A stretch of DNA of 64,000 bases from JBOZRQ01 sp050789255 (GTDB lineage Bacteria > Bacillota > Sulfobacillia > Symbiobacteriales > Symbiobacteriaceae): contig JBOZRQ010000033.1 of the NCBI GenBank assembly GCA_050789255.1, positions 62,001-126,000 on the forward strand, given 5' to 3'. A program made the translations under genes and the position numbers. The notes under the pieces are model-generated. The model was not told the origin of the DNA. It worked only from the letters and a program-made list of their open reading frames with translations, and ran no database searches. This document shows positions 1-8,033 of the stretch, in pieces. How positions within the stretch are numbered: the first letter of the stretch is position 1; each line of letters begins with the position of its first letter.

Positions 1-12
1 AAGTAAGCAGGC

Positions 13-44
13 GGGCCCCACTCCAACATCGTGGAGTGGGGCCC
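13..44 (-). terminator. Rho-independent terminator after metY
   Basis: A perfect 12-bp stem (13-24 pairs with 33-44) encloses an 8-base loop, 16 bases past the metY stop codon. Read on the minus strand it is followed by GCCTGCTTACTT, so the T tract is weak but present. Confidence 0.75.
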
Positions 45-59
45 TTCCGTGTCTATGGG

Positions 60-1343
60 TTACCGGGTCGCCGCAGCAAGCGCCTGGTCCAGATCAGCGA
101 TGATGTCGTCGATGTGCTCGGTGCCGATGGAGAGCCGGACCAATTCCGGGGTGACGCCGGCCGCACGCTGCTCCTCGTCGGAGAGCTGCTGGTGGGTCGT
201 TGTGTTGGGGTGGATGGCCAGCGACTTGGAGTCGCCGACGTTGGCCAGGTGGGAGACGAGCTTGAGGCTTTCGATGAAGGTCTTGCCGGCCTGGGCGCCG
301 CCCTTGATGCCGAAGGTGAGGATGGCGCCCTGCCCCTTGGGCAGGTACTTCTTGGCCTTGGCATACTCCTGGCTGGTCTCCAGGCCCGGGTAGTTGACCC
401 ATTGCACGCTCGGGTGATCCTGGAGGTGCTTGGCCACGGCCAGGGTATTGCTGGAGTGGCGCTCCATGCGGAGGTGCAGGGTCTCAAGGCCCTGGAGGAA
501 CAGGAAGGAGTTGAACGGCGAGAGGGCGCCGCCCAGGTCGCGCAGCAGGCTGACGCGGGCCCGGAGGATGTAGGCCAAGTTGCCGAGATCGGCGTACTTG
601 AGGCCGTGGTAGGCAGCGTCGGGCTCGGTGTAGAGCGGATGCTTGCCGCCCGCCCAGTTGAAGTTGCCGCTGTCGACGATGATGCCGCCAATGGCCGTGC
701 CGTGTCCGCCGATGAACTTGGTGGCGGAGTGGACAACAATGTCGGCACCGTGCTTGATCGGCTGGCACAGGTACGGGGTCGCAAAGGTGTTGTCGATCAC
801 GAGGGGCAGGCCGTTGTCGTGGGCGATCTTGGCGACGGCCTCAATGTCGAGGATGTCGCACTTGGGGTTGCCGATGGTTTCGGCATAGAGCGCCTTGGTC
901 TTGGGGGTGATCGCCTTCCGGAAGTTCTCCGGGTCGGCGGGATCGACGAAGTGAACGGTGATGCCCATGCGCGGCAGGTTGTGGGCGAAGAGGGCGTAGG
1001 TGCCGCCATACAGGGTGGCCGAAGCGACGATCTCATCGCCGGCCTGGGCGAGGTTGAGGATCGCGTACAGCTCGGCGTTCTGGCCCGAGGCGACGCCGAG
1101 GGCGCCGACACCGCCTTCGAGGGCAGCGACCCGCTTCTCGAAGACGTCGGTGGTCGGGTTCATGATGCGGGTGTAGATGTTGCCGAACTCCTGCAAGGCG
1201 AAGAGCCGGGCGGCGTGGTCGCTGTCCTTGAAGACGTAAGATGAGGTCGCATAGATCGGGACTGCCCGGGAACCCGTGGTGGGATCCGGCTCTTGACCGG
1301 CGTGGATCGCAAGGGTCTCCGGGCGGTAGTTCTGTTCGGACAT
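60..1343 (-). CDS. metY: O-acetylhomoserine aminocarboxypropyltransferase (O-acetylhomoserine sulfhydrylase)
   Basis: This 427-residue protein is a full-length member of the Cys/Met-metabolism PLP enzyme family. The family joins O-acetylhomoserine with sulfide or methanethiol to give homocysteine or methionine in the cytoplasm. The PLP-binding lysine is K209 in SATKFIGGHG, and the N-terminal ETLAIHAGQ and YGGTY segments are typical of MetY rather than of cystathionine synthases. The ATG follows GGGGAGG by about ten bases. A sigma-A-like promoter lies just upstream, a terminator just downstream, and a MetX-like gene 1.1 kb away on the same strand. No SAM riboswitch was recognised in the short leader. 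Confidence 0.93.
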   Translation of the reverse strand: MSEQNYRPETLAIHAGQEPDPTTGSRAVPIYATSSYVFKDSDHAARLFALQEFGNIYTRIMNPTTDVFEKRVAALEGGVGALGVASGQNAELYAILNLAQAGDEIVASATLYGGTYALFAHNLPRMGITVHFVDPADPENFRKAITPKTKALYAETIGNPKCDILDIEAVAKIAHDNGLPLVIDNTFATPYLCQPIKHGADIVVHSATKFIGGHGTAIGGIIVDSGNFNWAGGKHPLYTEPDAAYHGLKYADLGNLAYILRARVSLLRDLGGALSPFNSFLFLQGLETLHLRMERHSSNTLAVAKHLQDHPSVQWVNYPGLETSQEYAKAKKYLPKGQGAILTFGIKGGAQAGKTFIESLKLVSHLANVGDSKSLAIHPNTTTHQQLSDEEQRAAGVTPELVRLSIGTEHIDDIIADLDQALAAATR

Positions 1344-1384
1344 TGCTCTCGGTCCTCCCCTTGGGCTGCTTGGATATTAGTGCC

Positions 1385-1413
1385 ATGCTATCACCCGAGA
1401 GGAGACAGGTCAA
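1385..1413 (-). promoter_or_regulatory. Putative sigma-A promoter of metY
   Basis: On the minus strand TTGACC (1413-1408) and TAGCAT (1390-1385) are separated by exactly 17 bases, upstream of the metY start at 1343. The -35 is 5/6 and the -10 4/6 to consensus. The call rests on motif and position only. Confidence 0.5.
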
Positions 1414-1456
1414 TTAAGTGTACTCTCACTATAGAACAGTTTTCAGGCAATAAGAA

Positions 1457-1479
1457 AGGCCGCCTGCTTTCGGCGGCCT
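1457..1479 (-). terminator. Terminator after yaaR
   Basis: An 8-bp GC-rich stem (1457-1464 with 1472-1479) with a 7-base loop lies 12 bases past the yaaR stop. On the minus strand it is followed by TTCTTATT, a good rho-independent terminator shape. Confidence 0.8.
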
Positions 1480-1490
1480 CCAGGGCTGGT

Positions 1491-1952
1491 TCACATGCGA
1501 AGGTCCAGCAGCATCCCTTTGATCTCGCCGATTCGTTCCAAGATGGCGAGGCGGTCCTGCTCCTGGCTGACGACCATTTCTGTGAGCTTTTCGAGCTCCT
1601 GGTCGACTGTGCGCATGATGACGAGGGTTCGGTGCTCCCACGCCTGGGAATCCCACTCCATTTCGGTTTTGACCTGCACCATATTGCTGGTGAGGTCCCG
1701 CATGAGGGAGGCGATGGCCTGCTTATACTGGCGCAGGTCGGACAGGCTGAGGCTTTCGCCGAGACGCTGCCCGAGGGTGTCGATTTGCTGGAGGGCCTTG
1801 TCGATGCGCTCGTTGAGCTGGCCGGCGTGGGCCTTGACCAGGGTGTCGCGGAACGACCCGTGCCCGACGCCGCTGGCCGGACGGTCTGTGCGTTCGCGGG
1901 AGGAGAGGTTGGTGCGGATGTCGGTGGCGGAGCGTACACGGTCCATTGGCAT
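1491..1952 (-). CDS. yaaR: YaaR family protein (DUF327)
   Basis: The 153-residue protein matches the DUF327/YaaR family in length and in its all-helical, charged character. It has a disordered N-terminus of about 35 residues followed by helices rich in Gln, Glu and Lys, with heptad-like spacing in residues 45-150. No membrane segment, signal peptide or catalytic motif is visible. The biochemical role of YaaR is not established. It is the last gene of a minus-strand row: MetX-like, peroxiredoxin, yaaR. The ATG at 1952 follows AGGGGG by about ten bases; a second in-frame ATG two codons later is possible. Confidence 0.75.
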   Translation of the reverse strand: MPMDRVRSATDIRTNLSSRERTDRPASGVGHGSFRDTLVKAHAGQLNERIDKALQQIDTLGQRLGESLSLSDLRQYKQAIASLMRDLTSNMVQVKTEMEWDSQAWEHRTLVIMRTVDQELEKLTEMVVSQEQDRLAILERIGEIKGMLLDLRM

Positions 1953-1975
1953 GGCTGTCGTTCCCCCTCTCCCGT

Positions 1976-2413
1976 TTAGGCGGATGCCCCGTCGATGGCG
2001 GCCAGGATGACGCTGGTGTCCGGTGCGCCCTCGGCGGCAAAGATGATGCGCCCTTGCTTGTCGACGACAAAGACACAGCGTTGAATGCCGCCAAGGAGTT
2101 TGCGAGCCCCGTAGGCTGCGGCTACCGTGCGGTCCTCATCGACACAGAGGGGGAACTGGAAGCCCGAGGCGGTTGCCCACGCCTGGTGGGACTCAAGGCT
2201 GTCTGGATTGACGGCCACGACTTGGGCAGAACGAGCTTCGTACTGGTTTGCCGCGTCACGCGCGGCGCTGAGCTGCCGGTTTCAGCCCGGGGTATCGTCA
2301 GCCGGGTAGAAGATGATGACGCCGTATTGGCTCCCGCGCAAAGCTGAGAGCGTGAAGGTGCCCTTCGTGCTCTCCAACGTGAAGTCCGGGGCAAGTTCTC
2401 CCACCGCGATCAT
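1976..2413 (-). CDS. Peroxiredoxin (BCP/AhpC-TSA type) with in-frame UGA at the peroxidatic position; probable selenoprotein
   Basis: Reading from the ATG at 2413 (GGGAGGG about nine bases upstream) gives a 145-residue peroxiredoxin if the TGA at 2284-2282 is read through. The part before the stop ends in FYPADDTPG. The part after it, in the same frame, begins NRQLSAARD and continues through VVAVNPDS to the normal C-terminus. In bcp-type peroxiredoxins the residue after TPG is the peroxidatic cysteine, so the TGA replaces exactly that codon (residue 44). A hairpin fitting bacterial SECIS rules lies directly downstream. The family reduces hydroperoxides using a thiol or selenol; selenocysteine peroxiredoxins are known from other anaerobes and Firmicutes. 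The alternatives are a TGC-to-TGA sequencing error or a true nonsense mutation. The peroxiredoxin identity is near certain; the selenocysteine reading is strong inference. Confidence 0.85.
2250..2284 (-). promoter_or_regulatory. Candidate bacterial SECIS element
   Basis: Starting 15 bases after the in-frame TGA, GCCGCG (2266-2261) pairs perfectly with CGCGGC (2255-2250) around the five-base loop CGTGA. The loop begins 22 bases after the TGA, within the 16-37 base range used for bacterial SECIS elements, and has G as its second base, as SelB recognition usually needs. The hairpin is coding sequence, as expected for bacterial SECIS. No sel genes are in the window, so this is predicted only. Confidence 0.65.
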
Positions 2414-2480
2414 GGAAAGCCCTCCCGAAACAGCGATGTACTGGAATTCGCTGACGGGTGAAGTGAATCCTTTTGCAGGC

Positions 2481-3611
2481 TTAGTGAACCCCGTTCCGGT
2501 TGAGGAAGGGGGCGATATGCTCGGCGAACCGGGCGGATTCGTACACGGCGGCCAGGTGGCCGTTGGGCGAATCGATGACCACCATATCGGCGGTGCCGCC
2601 ATGGGCCTTCACGGTCTCCACCAGGGCCTTGTTGGTCTCCGGCGGGAAGAACAGGTCGCTGGAGATGGGGAGCATGAGCAGCCTGGCCCGAATGCGCTGG
2701 GCGGCCACCTCAAGACCACGGTTGCCGTAGCCGATGTCGTGCAGGATCGAGGCGCGGGCCGTGTACAGGTAGTGGTTCGCATCGAAGGCCTGGGTGCGCT
2801 CCCGGGCGATCTGTTCCATGTCAGCCTGGAAGGCGAAGCGCCCCTCCCGGTCAGCCCGGGGGTGGGCTGAGGCTGTGGCCGTTTTGCGCTCCCACTTGCC
2901 GTGAATCCAGTCGTTGGAGCGGGAGAGCGTGGTCAGCAGCAGGGTGGCGCGGGTCAGCCCCTGGACGGGGCCTTCGGTGCCATAGTAGTCGCCGCCCTGA
3001 TAGGCCGGGTCCGCCTGGATCGCGTCGATTCCTGCCTGGCAGGCCGCGAGGGCGAAGACGGGGGGCGACTGGGGCGCCGAGGCGACGGCGATCACCTTGC
3101 TTACCATATGTGGATACGTGACAGCCCACTCCAGGGCCTGGAAGCCGCCCATGGAGGGACCTGCCACGCAGAAGAGTCGGTCGATGCCCAGGGACTGCAG
3201 CAGCTGGTGCTGCAGACGGACGTTGTCACGGATGGTTATCTGAGGGAAGCTGTTGCCGTACGGGCGCCCCGTGGCGGGATTGATCGTCGCCGGTCCTGTG
3301 GTGATCACCAGGGGATCCCGGACGTTCAGGTTGCACAGGGTGTCGACGGCAATCACGAAGTACTGATCCGTGTCGAACGCCTTTCCCGGGCCAATGAGCG
3401 CGTCCCACCAACCGGGGCTGGCATCCTCTTCGTGATACCGTCCCGCGGCATGGCTTGTGGCGCTGAAATAGTGGCAGATCAGGATGGCGTTGTTTCGGGT
3501 CGGGCTCAGTTGGCCGTAGGTTTCGTACCCCACGGCAGCCGAGATGGATTCGCCCACGTCGAGGTCGAGTTTCGGCGTATAGAAGAGTTGCTTGCGGACG
3601 ATCACGGGCAT
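2481..3611 (-). CDS. metX: MetX-like homoserine O-acyltransferase, alpha/beta hydrolase fold
   Basis: This 376-residue protein has the whole-length pattern of the homoserine O-acetyltransferase family, including TTGPATINP and GRPYGNSFP. Its apparent catalytic triad is S153 (in GPSMGG), D319 (ISSDLFFPP) and H352 (NGHLA). The nucleophile elbow reads GPSMGG rather than the GGSMGG of classical MetX, so the acyl acceptor may differ. MetX makes the O-acetylhomoserine used by MetY, and metY lies 1.1 kb downstream on the same strand, which fits. GGAGG precedes the ATG by eight bases. The alternative is a related acyltransferase or hydrolase of unknown substrate. Confidence 0.75.
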   Translation of the reverse strand: MPVIVRKQLFYTPKLDLDVGESISAAVGYETYGQLSPTRNNAILICHYFSATSHAAGRYHEEDASPGWWDALIGPGKAFDTDQYFVIAVDTLCNLNVRDPLVITTGPATINPATGRPYGNSFPQITIRDNVRLQHQLLQSLGIDRLFCVAGPSMGGFQALEWAVTYPHMVSKVIAVASAPQSPPVFALAACQAGIDAIQADPAYQGGDYYGTEGPVQGLTRATLLLTTLSRSNDWIHGKWERKTATASAHPRADREGRFAFQADMEQIARERTQAFDANHYLYTARASILHDIGYGNRGLEVAAQRIRARLLMLPISSDLFFPPETNKALVETVKAHGGTADMVVIDSPNGHLAAVYESARFAEHIAPFLNRNGVH

Positions 3612-3710
3612 AGTTCGCCTCCTACGGCGATGAGATTCCCGCTGAAGGCGAATTTCACCTCTTCAGGAGCCTCCGTGGGATTCTGGAAAGCAGACTGGAG
3701 ATTGGTGCCC

Positions 3711-4448
3711 TTACGCCTTGACTTTACCAGCGGCAGTGCGCTTGCCCGCCTTGGAGACGCCACTTTTGGTAAGGCGCTGGCTGTCGGCCTTGGCGGCGCG
3801 GGCCGCGTTCTTCTGGGCGCTCTGGCCATACTTACAGAGGTCCAGCAGCGGGCACTCGCTGCAGCGGGGCTTGCGGGCGTCGCAGACCTGGCGGCCATGG
3901 TGAATCAGCCAGTGGTGCGCCGGGCTCCACTGCTCCTTGGGGATGCGTCGCATTAACTGCTGCTCGGTCTGTTCGACCGATTCGGCATCGGCCAGGCCCA
4001 GGCGGTTGGAGACCCGGAAGACGTGTGTATCTACGGCGATGGCTGGGACGCCAAAGGCGTTGGAGAGCACGACGTTGGCGGTCTTTCGGCCCACGCCCGG
4101 AAGCTTGACCAGCTCTTCCATGCTGGGGGGCACCTCGCCGCCGTGCTGGTCCAGCAGGATTCGGCAGGTCTCATGGATGTTCTTCGCCTTGCTCTGCCAG
4201 AGGCCGCAGTCGCGGATCATCTCGCCGATCTGGTCGGGCGTGATCGCCGCAAAGTGCTCCGGCCGGTTATGGGTAGGGAACATGCGCCCGGTGACGATGT
4301 TGACCCGGGCGTCGGTGCACTGGGCGGAGAGCATGGTTGCGATCAGCAGCTCGAAGGCGTTGGAGTGATCCAGGGCGCACTTGGCGTCCGGGTACATCTG
4401 GCTGAGCCGTTCGAGGATCTCTTTGGTGGGGATCCGCTTGGAGGCCAA
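3711..4448 (-). CDS. nth: Endonuclease III, DNA base-excision repair glycosylase/AP lyase
   Basis: The 245-residue protein (TTG start at 4448, GAGGTGA eight bases upstream) has the helix-hairpin-helix LPGVGRKTA with catalytic K122 and the Asp D140 in AIAVD. The C-terminal iron-sulfur ligands C189, C196, C199 and C205 keep the C-x6-C-x2-C-x5-C spacing. It removes oxidised pyrimidines and nicks abasic sites. About 40 extra Lys/Ala-rich residues follow the cluster and may help bind DNA. An in-frame start 33 codons upstream exists but lacks a ribosome-binding site and would add a non-family extension. It is divergent from the HEAT-repeat gene. Confidence 0.95.
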   Translation of the reverse strand: MASKRIPTKEILERLSQMYPDAKCALDHSNAFELLIATMLSAQCTDARVNIVTGRMFPTHNRPEHFAAITPDQIGEMIRDCGLWQSKAKNIHETCRILLDQHGGEVPPSMEELVKLPGVGRKTANVVLSNAFGVPAIAVDTHVFRVSNRLGLADAESVEQTEQQLMRRIPKEQWSPAHHWLIHHGRQVCDARKPRCSECPLLDLCKYGQSAQKNAARAAKADSQRLTKSGVSKAGKRTAAGKVKA

Positions 4449-4497
4449 TTCACGATCACCTCGGATACTGCTTTTTCTACACGCTTCGAAAGAACCC

Positions 4498-4506
4498 TGG
4501 TATGAT
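4498..4506 (+). promoter_or_regulatory. Extended -10 promoter for the HEAT-repeat gene
   Basis: TGGTATGAT is an extended -10 hexamer (TG-N-TATGAT) about 35 bases upstream of the TTG start at 4541. No good -35 was found at 17 bases, which extended -10 promoters tolerate. Confidence 0.4.
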
Positions 4507-4540
4507 GGTGTCAGTGATTTTTGACAGGGGAGGCTGCCGC

Positions 4541-5269
4541 TTGTCACTGAACCTGGAAGGGATTCTCACCGATCTGAAGGACTCGAATGAACAGGTTCGC
4601 CTCTCCGCCGCGCAGGCGCTGGAGCAGGCGCTTAAGGAGGAGCTGGAGGCCGGCCGGGCGGATTGGGAGCCGCTCGTTGCGCAAGCCCTGCCCACGCTGA
4701 TTCAAGGAATTGGCGATCCTAACAAGGGCGTGCAGGTTCATTCGGCCACATGCCTGGAGTTCCTTTGCTACCAGTCTGCGGCCGTAATTCCCGCCCTGCG
4801 GGCGGCGATGGCCGGCCCGGATTCCTGGCGGGCCTGGGGCGCCGCCCTCGTGACCGCCCGCATGGGGACCTGGTTCCCGGAGTCGGCCCGAGCGCTCAGC
4901 GAGGCCATGGGCGCCAAGGACCGGGACGTGCGCTGGGCGGCGGCGGGCTTCAGCCTCCAGTTGGGCCGCAAGTACACCGAAGCGGTGGACATGGTGAAGG
5001 CGACCCTGCGGTCGGAGAACCCGCTTGCCCGCAAGATGGCGGCCTACTGCCTGGGCGCCGTCGGGCAGTATGCCCCGGTGGAGCCGGAGTTGGCAGCGCA
5101 GTTGGACGACCCCGAACGGGACGTACGCCGGGCCGTGATTCTGGCCATCGATAAGCTGCCACAGGTTTCCTCCGAGGTGCAGCATCGGATAGCCGGGATG
5201 CGCAAGGACCCGGACGAGTTCATCCGGCGCACGTCCTCGGCGGTGGCGGCAAAGTTCGGGATCGCATGA
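4541..5269 (+). CDS. HEAT-repeat protein
   Basis: The 242-residue protein is built of helical HEAT repeats from end to end. Recurrent units include DSNEQVRLSAAQAL, DRDVRWAAAGFSL, NPLARKMAAYCLGAVG and DPERDVRRAVILAIDKL. Such proteins are protein-binding scaffolds; some bind phycobilin or iron-sulfur partners, but nothing here specifies a partner. It has no signal peptide or membrane segment and so is cytoplasmic. The TTG start is chosen because GGGGAGG precedes it by seven bases; the ATG 13 codons earlier has no such site. It is monocistronic, with its own promoter and a terminator directly after the stop. Confidence 0.8.
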   Translation: MSLNLEGILTDLKDSNEQVRLSAAQALEQALKEELEAGRADWEPLVAQALPTLIQGIGDPNKGVQVHSATCLEFLCYQSAAVIPALRAAMAGPDSWRAWGAALVTARMGTWFPESARALSEAMGAKDRDVRWAAAGFSLQLGRKYTEAVDMVKATLRSENPLARKMAAYCLGAVGQYAPVEPELAAQLDDPERDVRRAVILAIDKLPQVSSEVQHRIAGMRKDPDEFIRRTSSAVAAKFGIA

Positions 5270-5271
5270 GG

Positions 5272-5299
5272 CGGGCGCCCTCCGAGTGGGGGGCGCCCG
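5272..5299. terminator. Bidirectional terminator between convergent genes
   Basis: A perfect 9-bp stem (5272-5280 with 5291-5299) of C and G lies between the HEAT-repeat stop (5269) and the stop of the minus-strand reductase (5308). On the plus strand it is followed by TTTCG. Confidence 0.75.
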
Positions 5300-5307
5300 T
5301 TTCGCAT

Positions 5308-6219
5308 CTATTTCGGCTGGTGCATCTTGATGAGGGCGTAGATCACCTCGGTGACCGGGGTGGGGACGCCGTGCTTGCGCCCCAGGCGAACCAGGTGGCC
5401 CTGGAGGGTCTCGACCTCGGTGCGCTTGCCGTTCTCCAGGTCGACCAAGAGCGAGGCCTTCAGGCCGGGGGCGTGGGTCCGGGCCTGGGCGACCAGGCTG
5501 TCCGGGAAGCTCTCGCTGAGCGGGATCCCCTCGGCCCGAGCCACGGCTACCACCTCGGCGGCGATGCTGCGGTACAGGGCGAAGGTCTCCTCGCACTCCC
5601 GGATTTTGCCGATGGGGGAGCGGGTTGCTCCGGTGATGCCGCTCATGGCGGTGATGAAGGTGTACTTCTTCCAGAGGTCGACCACGATCTCCGTGGAGAC
5701 CTTATGCGGGACTTCGGCTCGCTGCAGCGCAGCGGCGAAGGCGGCCGTGCGAGCGCTGGGCGCCCCGTTCATCTCACCGAAGACGATCTCCTTGAAGTCG
5801 CTGTTCAGCTTGATGACGCCCGGCGCCCCAATCTCGGCGGAGATGCGGCAGAGGCCGCCCACCACCTTTTCGTGGCCATGTAGGGCGCCCAGCCGGTCGT
5901 AGCTGTCGACGCCGTTCTGGATCGGCACGATCATGGTCTGGGGGCCGACCACCGGGCGGATCAGTTCAGCAGCATCGTCGGTGTCGTAGGCCTTGACGGC
6001 GAAGAGGATGACGTCCGCGGGGGCCAGGCCGGCGGGGTCTGAGACAGCCTGGACCGTGGGCAGGTGGAACTCCTCCAGTCCGGTGATCTTGAGTCCCTGG
6101 CCCTGCATGGCCTGAAGGTGGGCGCCCCGGGCGATGAAGGTAACGTCCTCACCGGAGCGGGCCAGCTTGGCCCCGTAGTATGCGCCTGTACCGCCGGAGC
6201 CCATGATGAAGATGCGCAT
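5308..6219 (-). CDS. 2-dehydropantoate 2-reductase (ketopantoate reductase) family protein
   Basis: With the ATG at 6219 (GAGG eight bases upstream) the protein has 303 residues, the usual ApbA/PanE length. It opens with the dinucleotide-binding motif IMGSGGTGAYYGAKLA, has the family FAVKAYDT and VPIQNGVDS segments, and ends with the helical C-terminal domain that binds substrate. The family reduces ketopantoate to pantoate with NADPH for coenzyme A synthesis, but paralogues reduce other 2-oxo acids. No other pantothenate gene is nearby, so the substrate is uncertain. Its start overlaps the end of the upstream receiver-like gene, so the two are probably co-transcribed. Confidence 0.85.
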   Translation of the reverse strand: MRIFIMGSGGTGAYYGAKLARSGEDVTFIARGAHLQAMQGQGLKITGLEEFHLPTVQAVSDPAGLAPADVILFAVKAYDTDDAAELIRPVVGPQTMIVPIQNGVDSYDRLGALHGHEKVVGGLCRISAEIGAPGVIKLNSDFKEIVFGEMNGAPSARTAAFAAALQRAEVPHKVSTEIVVDLWKKYTFITAMSGITGATRSPIGKIRECEETFALYRSIAAEVVAVARAEGIPLSESFPDSLVAQARTHAPGLKASLLVDLENGKRTEVETLQGHLVRLGRKHGVPTPVTEVIYALIKMHQPK

Positions 6220-6224
6220 GCGGT

Positions 6225-6572
6225 TCACCTCGTGAGTAGTTCTGCGACGAGTTCCGGGAAGGAAGAGGTCAGCTTGCTCTTGGCGACCACTTTGGTGGCG
6301 CCCGCCTGGAGCGCCTTCTCCCGCAGGGTCAGGTCCACGTGGGGTCCGAAAGCCAGGGCAGGAATGCCGGCCCCCTTGGCCGCCCGAATGGCGGTGAGGG
6401 CGGACTCGCCGGCTTCCAGGTCCGCCAGGAGCAGGTCGGCGTCCGAGGGCAGGGGCGGGGCGATGTCCAGGCTGACATCGACGACCTGGGAGCGGTGTCC
6501 GAGGTGGTGAAGCCCGCTGGACAGGCGTTCGGCAAAGAAAAGGTCATTCACAACGGCGAAGACAAAGGCCAC
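6225..6572 (-). CDS. Stand-alone receiver-domain-like protein
   Basis: The 115-residue protein (GTG start at 6572, GGAGG nine bases upstream) has the alternating beta/alpha pattern of a CheY-like receiver. Acidic N9-D10 follow strand 1, a possible phospho-acceptor is D51 (LLLADLEAG), and K98/K100 (VVAKSKL) are near the C-terminus. It has no output domain. A longer ORF reaching 6647 exists but its N-terminus does not fit the fold. It is co-transcribed with, and overlaps, the ketopantoate-reductase-like gene; why the two are paired is unknown. Similarity is judged by eye, so family membership is moderately sure. Confidence 0.6.
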   Translation of the reverse strand: MAFVFAVVNDLFFAERLSSGLHHLGHRSQVVDVSLDIAPPLPSDADLLLADLEAGESALTAIRAAKGAGIPALAFGPHVDLTLREKALQAGATKVVAKSKLTSSFPELVAELLTR

Positions 6573-6696
6573 AGGGGGTCCCCTCCAATCGCTATGGCAC
6601 CAGTATACCACCATTGAGCAGAGCCGAACTTTCGTCAGGGCGGCCATTATGGTATCTTGGGAAGAGGTTTTTTGTGCGATGAAGGAGGTCCCGCCT

Positions 6697-7986
6697 TTGA
6701 GCCGTTATAGCAAATCCGAAACTCTGTATGATAAGGCACGCGCCCATATTGTGGGCGGCGTAAACAGCCCGGCCCGTTCCTTCAAGGCGGTGGGCGGCGG
6801 CGCCCCGGTCTTTATGAACCGAGGACAGGGCGCCTATATGTGGGATGCGGACGGCAACCGGTATATCGACTACCTGGCCGCCTATGGCCCGGGCATTCTG
6901 GGCCATGCCCATCCCGAGATCGTGGCGACGATCATTCGGGCGAGCCAGAACGGCACGCTCTATGGCACCCCCACCCCCTGGGAGGTGGAGCTGGCCGACC
7001 GGCTCTCTGCCCTGATTCCGTCGCTGGAGCGGGTCCGCTTCGTCTCCAGCGGCACCGAGGCGGTCATGAGCGCCGTCCGGGTGGCCCGGGCCTTCACGGG
7101 GCGCCCCAAGGTGATCAAGATGGAAGGCTGCTACCACGGGCACAGCGACTTTGCCCTGATCGCCGCCGGGTCGGGCCCCTCGCAGCTGGGCCAGCCGGAC
7201 TCCGCCGGGGTGACCGAGTCGGTGGCTCAGGACGTGATCACGGTGCGGTACAACGACCTGCCGGCCCTGGCCGAAGCCCTGGATGTCTGGGGCAAGCAGG
7301 TGGCCTGCGTGATTACCGAGCCAATCGTGGGGAACTTCGGGATTGTGAACCCTGAACCCGGCTATATGCAGGGGGTCCGTGACCTGACCCACAAGCACGG
7401 TGCGCTGCTGATCTTCGACGAGGTGATCACGGCGTTCCGGGTGGCTTACGGCGGGGCGCAGAACATCCTTGGGGTGGTTCCGGACCTGACCACCCTGGGC
7501 AAGGCGATCGGCGGCGGTGTAGCGCTCGGCGCCTACGGCGGCAAGGCGGAGATCATGGACTTCGTCGCCCCGCTGGGCCCAGCCTACCAGGCGGGCACGC
7601 TGGCGGGCAACCCACTCTCCGTGCAGGCTGCGCTCACCTCGCTGGACATTCTCGGGCGCCCGGGCGTGTACGAGCGGCTGGAGAACGACGGCGCCTACCT
7701 GGCGGGCGGCCTGGTCAACATCGCCCACAAGCACGGGCACAAGGTGCAGGTGGGTCGCAACGGCTCCATGTTCACCCTGTTCTTCACAGAGCGGCCCGTG
7801 AAGACTTACGCCGATGCGGAGGCGTCGGACCCCGAGCGGTTCGCTGCGATGTTCCGGGGCTTCCTGGACCGGGGCATCTGCCTGGCGCCCAGCCGCTTTG
7901 AGGCCTGGATGATCTCAATTCAGCACACCAGGGCCGACCTGGACGAGACCCTACAAATGGCCGAAGAGGTCTTCGCCAGCATGTAA
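6697..7986 (+). CDS. hemL: Glutamate-1-semialdehyde 2,1-aminomutase
   Basis: The 429-residue protein (TTG start at 6697, GAAGGAGGT seven bases upstream) is a full-length class III aminotransferase of the HemL type. It isomerises glutamate-1-semialdehyde to 5-aminolevulinate, the committed precursor of haem and cobalamin. The PLP lysine is K269 in TTLGKAIGGG. PLP-phosphate contacts SSGTEAV and the diagnostic IVGGVNSPAR and YHGHSD segments are present. Other haem genes are absent here, so it is an isolated, single-gene unit with a strong terminator. The next upstream in-frame start would add 16 unconserved residues. Confidence 0.93.
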   Translation: MSRYSKSETLYDKARAHIVGGVNSPARSFKAVGGGAPVFMNRGQGAYMWDADGNRYIDYLAAYGPGILGHAHPEIVATIIRASQNGTLYGTPTPWEVELADRLSALIPSLERVRFVSSGTEAVMSAVRVARAFTGRPKVIKMEGCYHGHSDFALIAAGSGPSQLGQPDSAGVTESVAQDVITVRYNDLPALAEALDVWGKQVACVITEPIVGNFGIVNPEPGYMQGVRDLTHKHGALLIFDEVITAFRVAYGGAQNILGVVPDLTTLGKAIGGGVALGAYGGKAEIMDFVAPLGPAYQAGTLAGNPLSVQAALTSLDILGRPGVYERLENDGAYLAGGLVNIAHKHGHKVQVGRNGSMFTLFFTERPVKTYADAEASDPERFAAMFRGFLDRGICLAPSRFEAWMISIQHTRADLDETLQMAEEVFASM

Positions 7987-7993
7987 GCGTGAG

Positions 7994-8029
7994 AAAGCCG
8001 CCCGCTCTGCGATAGAGCCGGGCGGCTTT
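7994..8029. terminator. Bidirectional terminator between hemL and the FapA-family gene
   Basis: A perfect 11-bp stem (7994-8004 with 8019-8029) reads AAAGCCGCCCG on the left and ends in TTT on the right, flanked by A and T runs on opposite sides. It serves the convergent genes ending at 7986 and 8034. Confidence 0.85.
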
Positions 8030-8033
8030 CGTA

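Noticed and set aside
36..1244. Long open frame antisense to metY
   Set aside because: Its product has no family features and it mirrors a conserved enzyme; such shadows are expected in GC-rich coding DNA. The same applies to long antisense frames at 6592-7740, 8043-9692, 20675-22300 and 47722-50511.
1344..1456. SAM or other riboswitch before metY
   Set aside because: The distance from promoter to start is under 45 bases, too short for a SAM riboswitch, and no conserved core was seen.
1976..2602. Frameshifted or split peroxiredoxin explained by two overlapping small genes
   Set aside because: Both halves are in the same frame (codon starts at 2413, 2284 and 2218 agree modulo 3) and only one TGA separates them, so no frameshift is needed.
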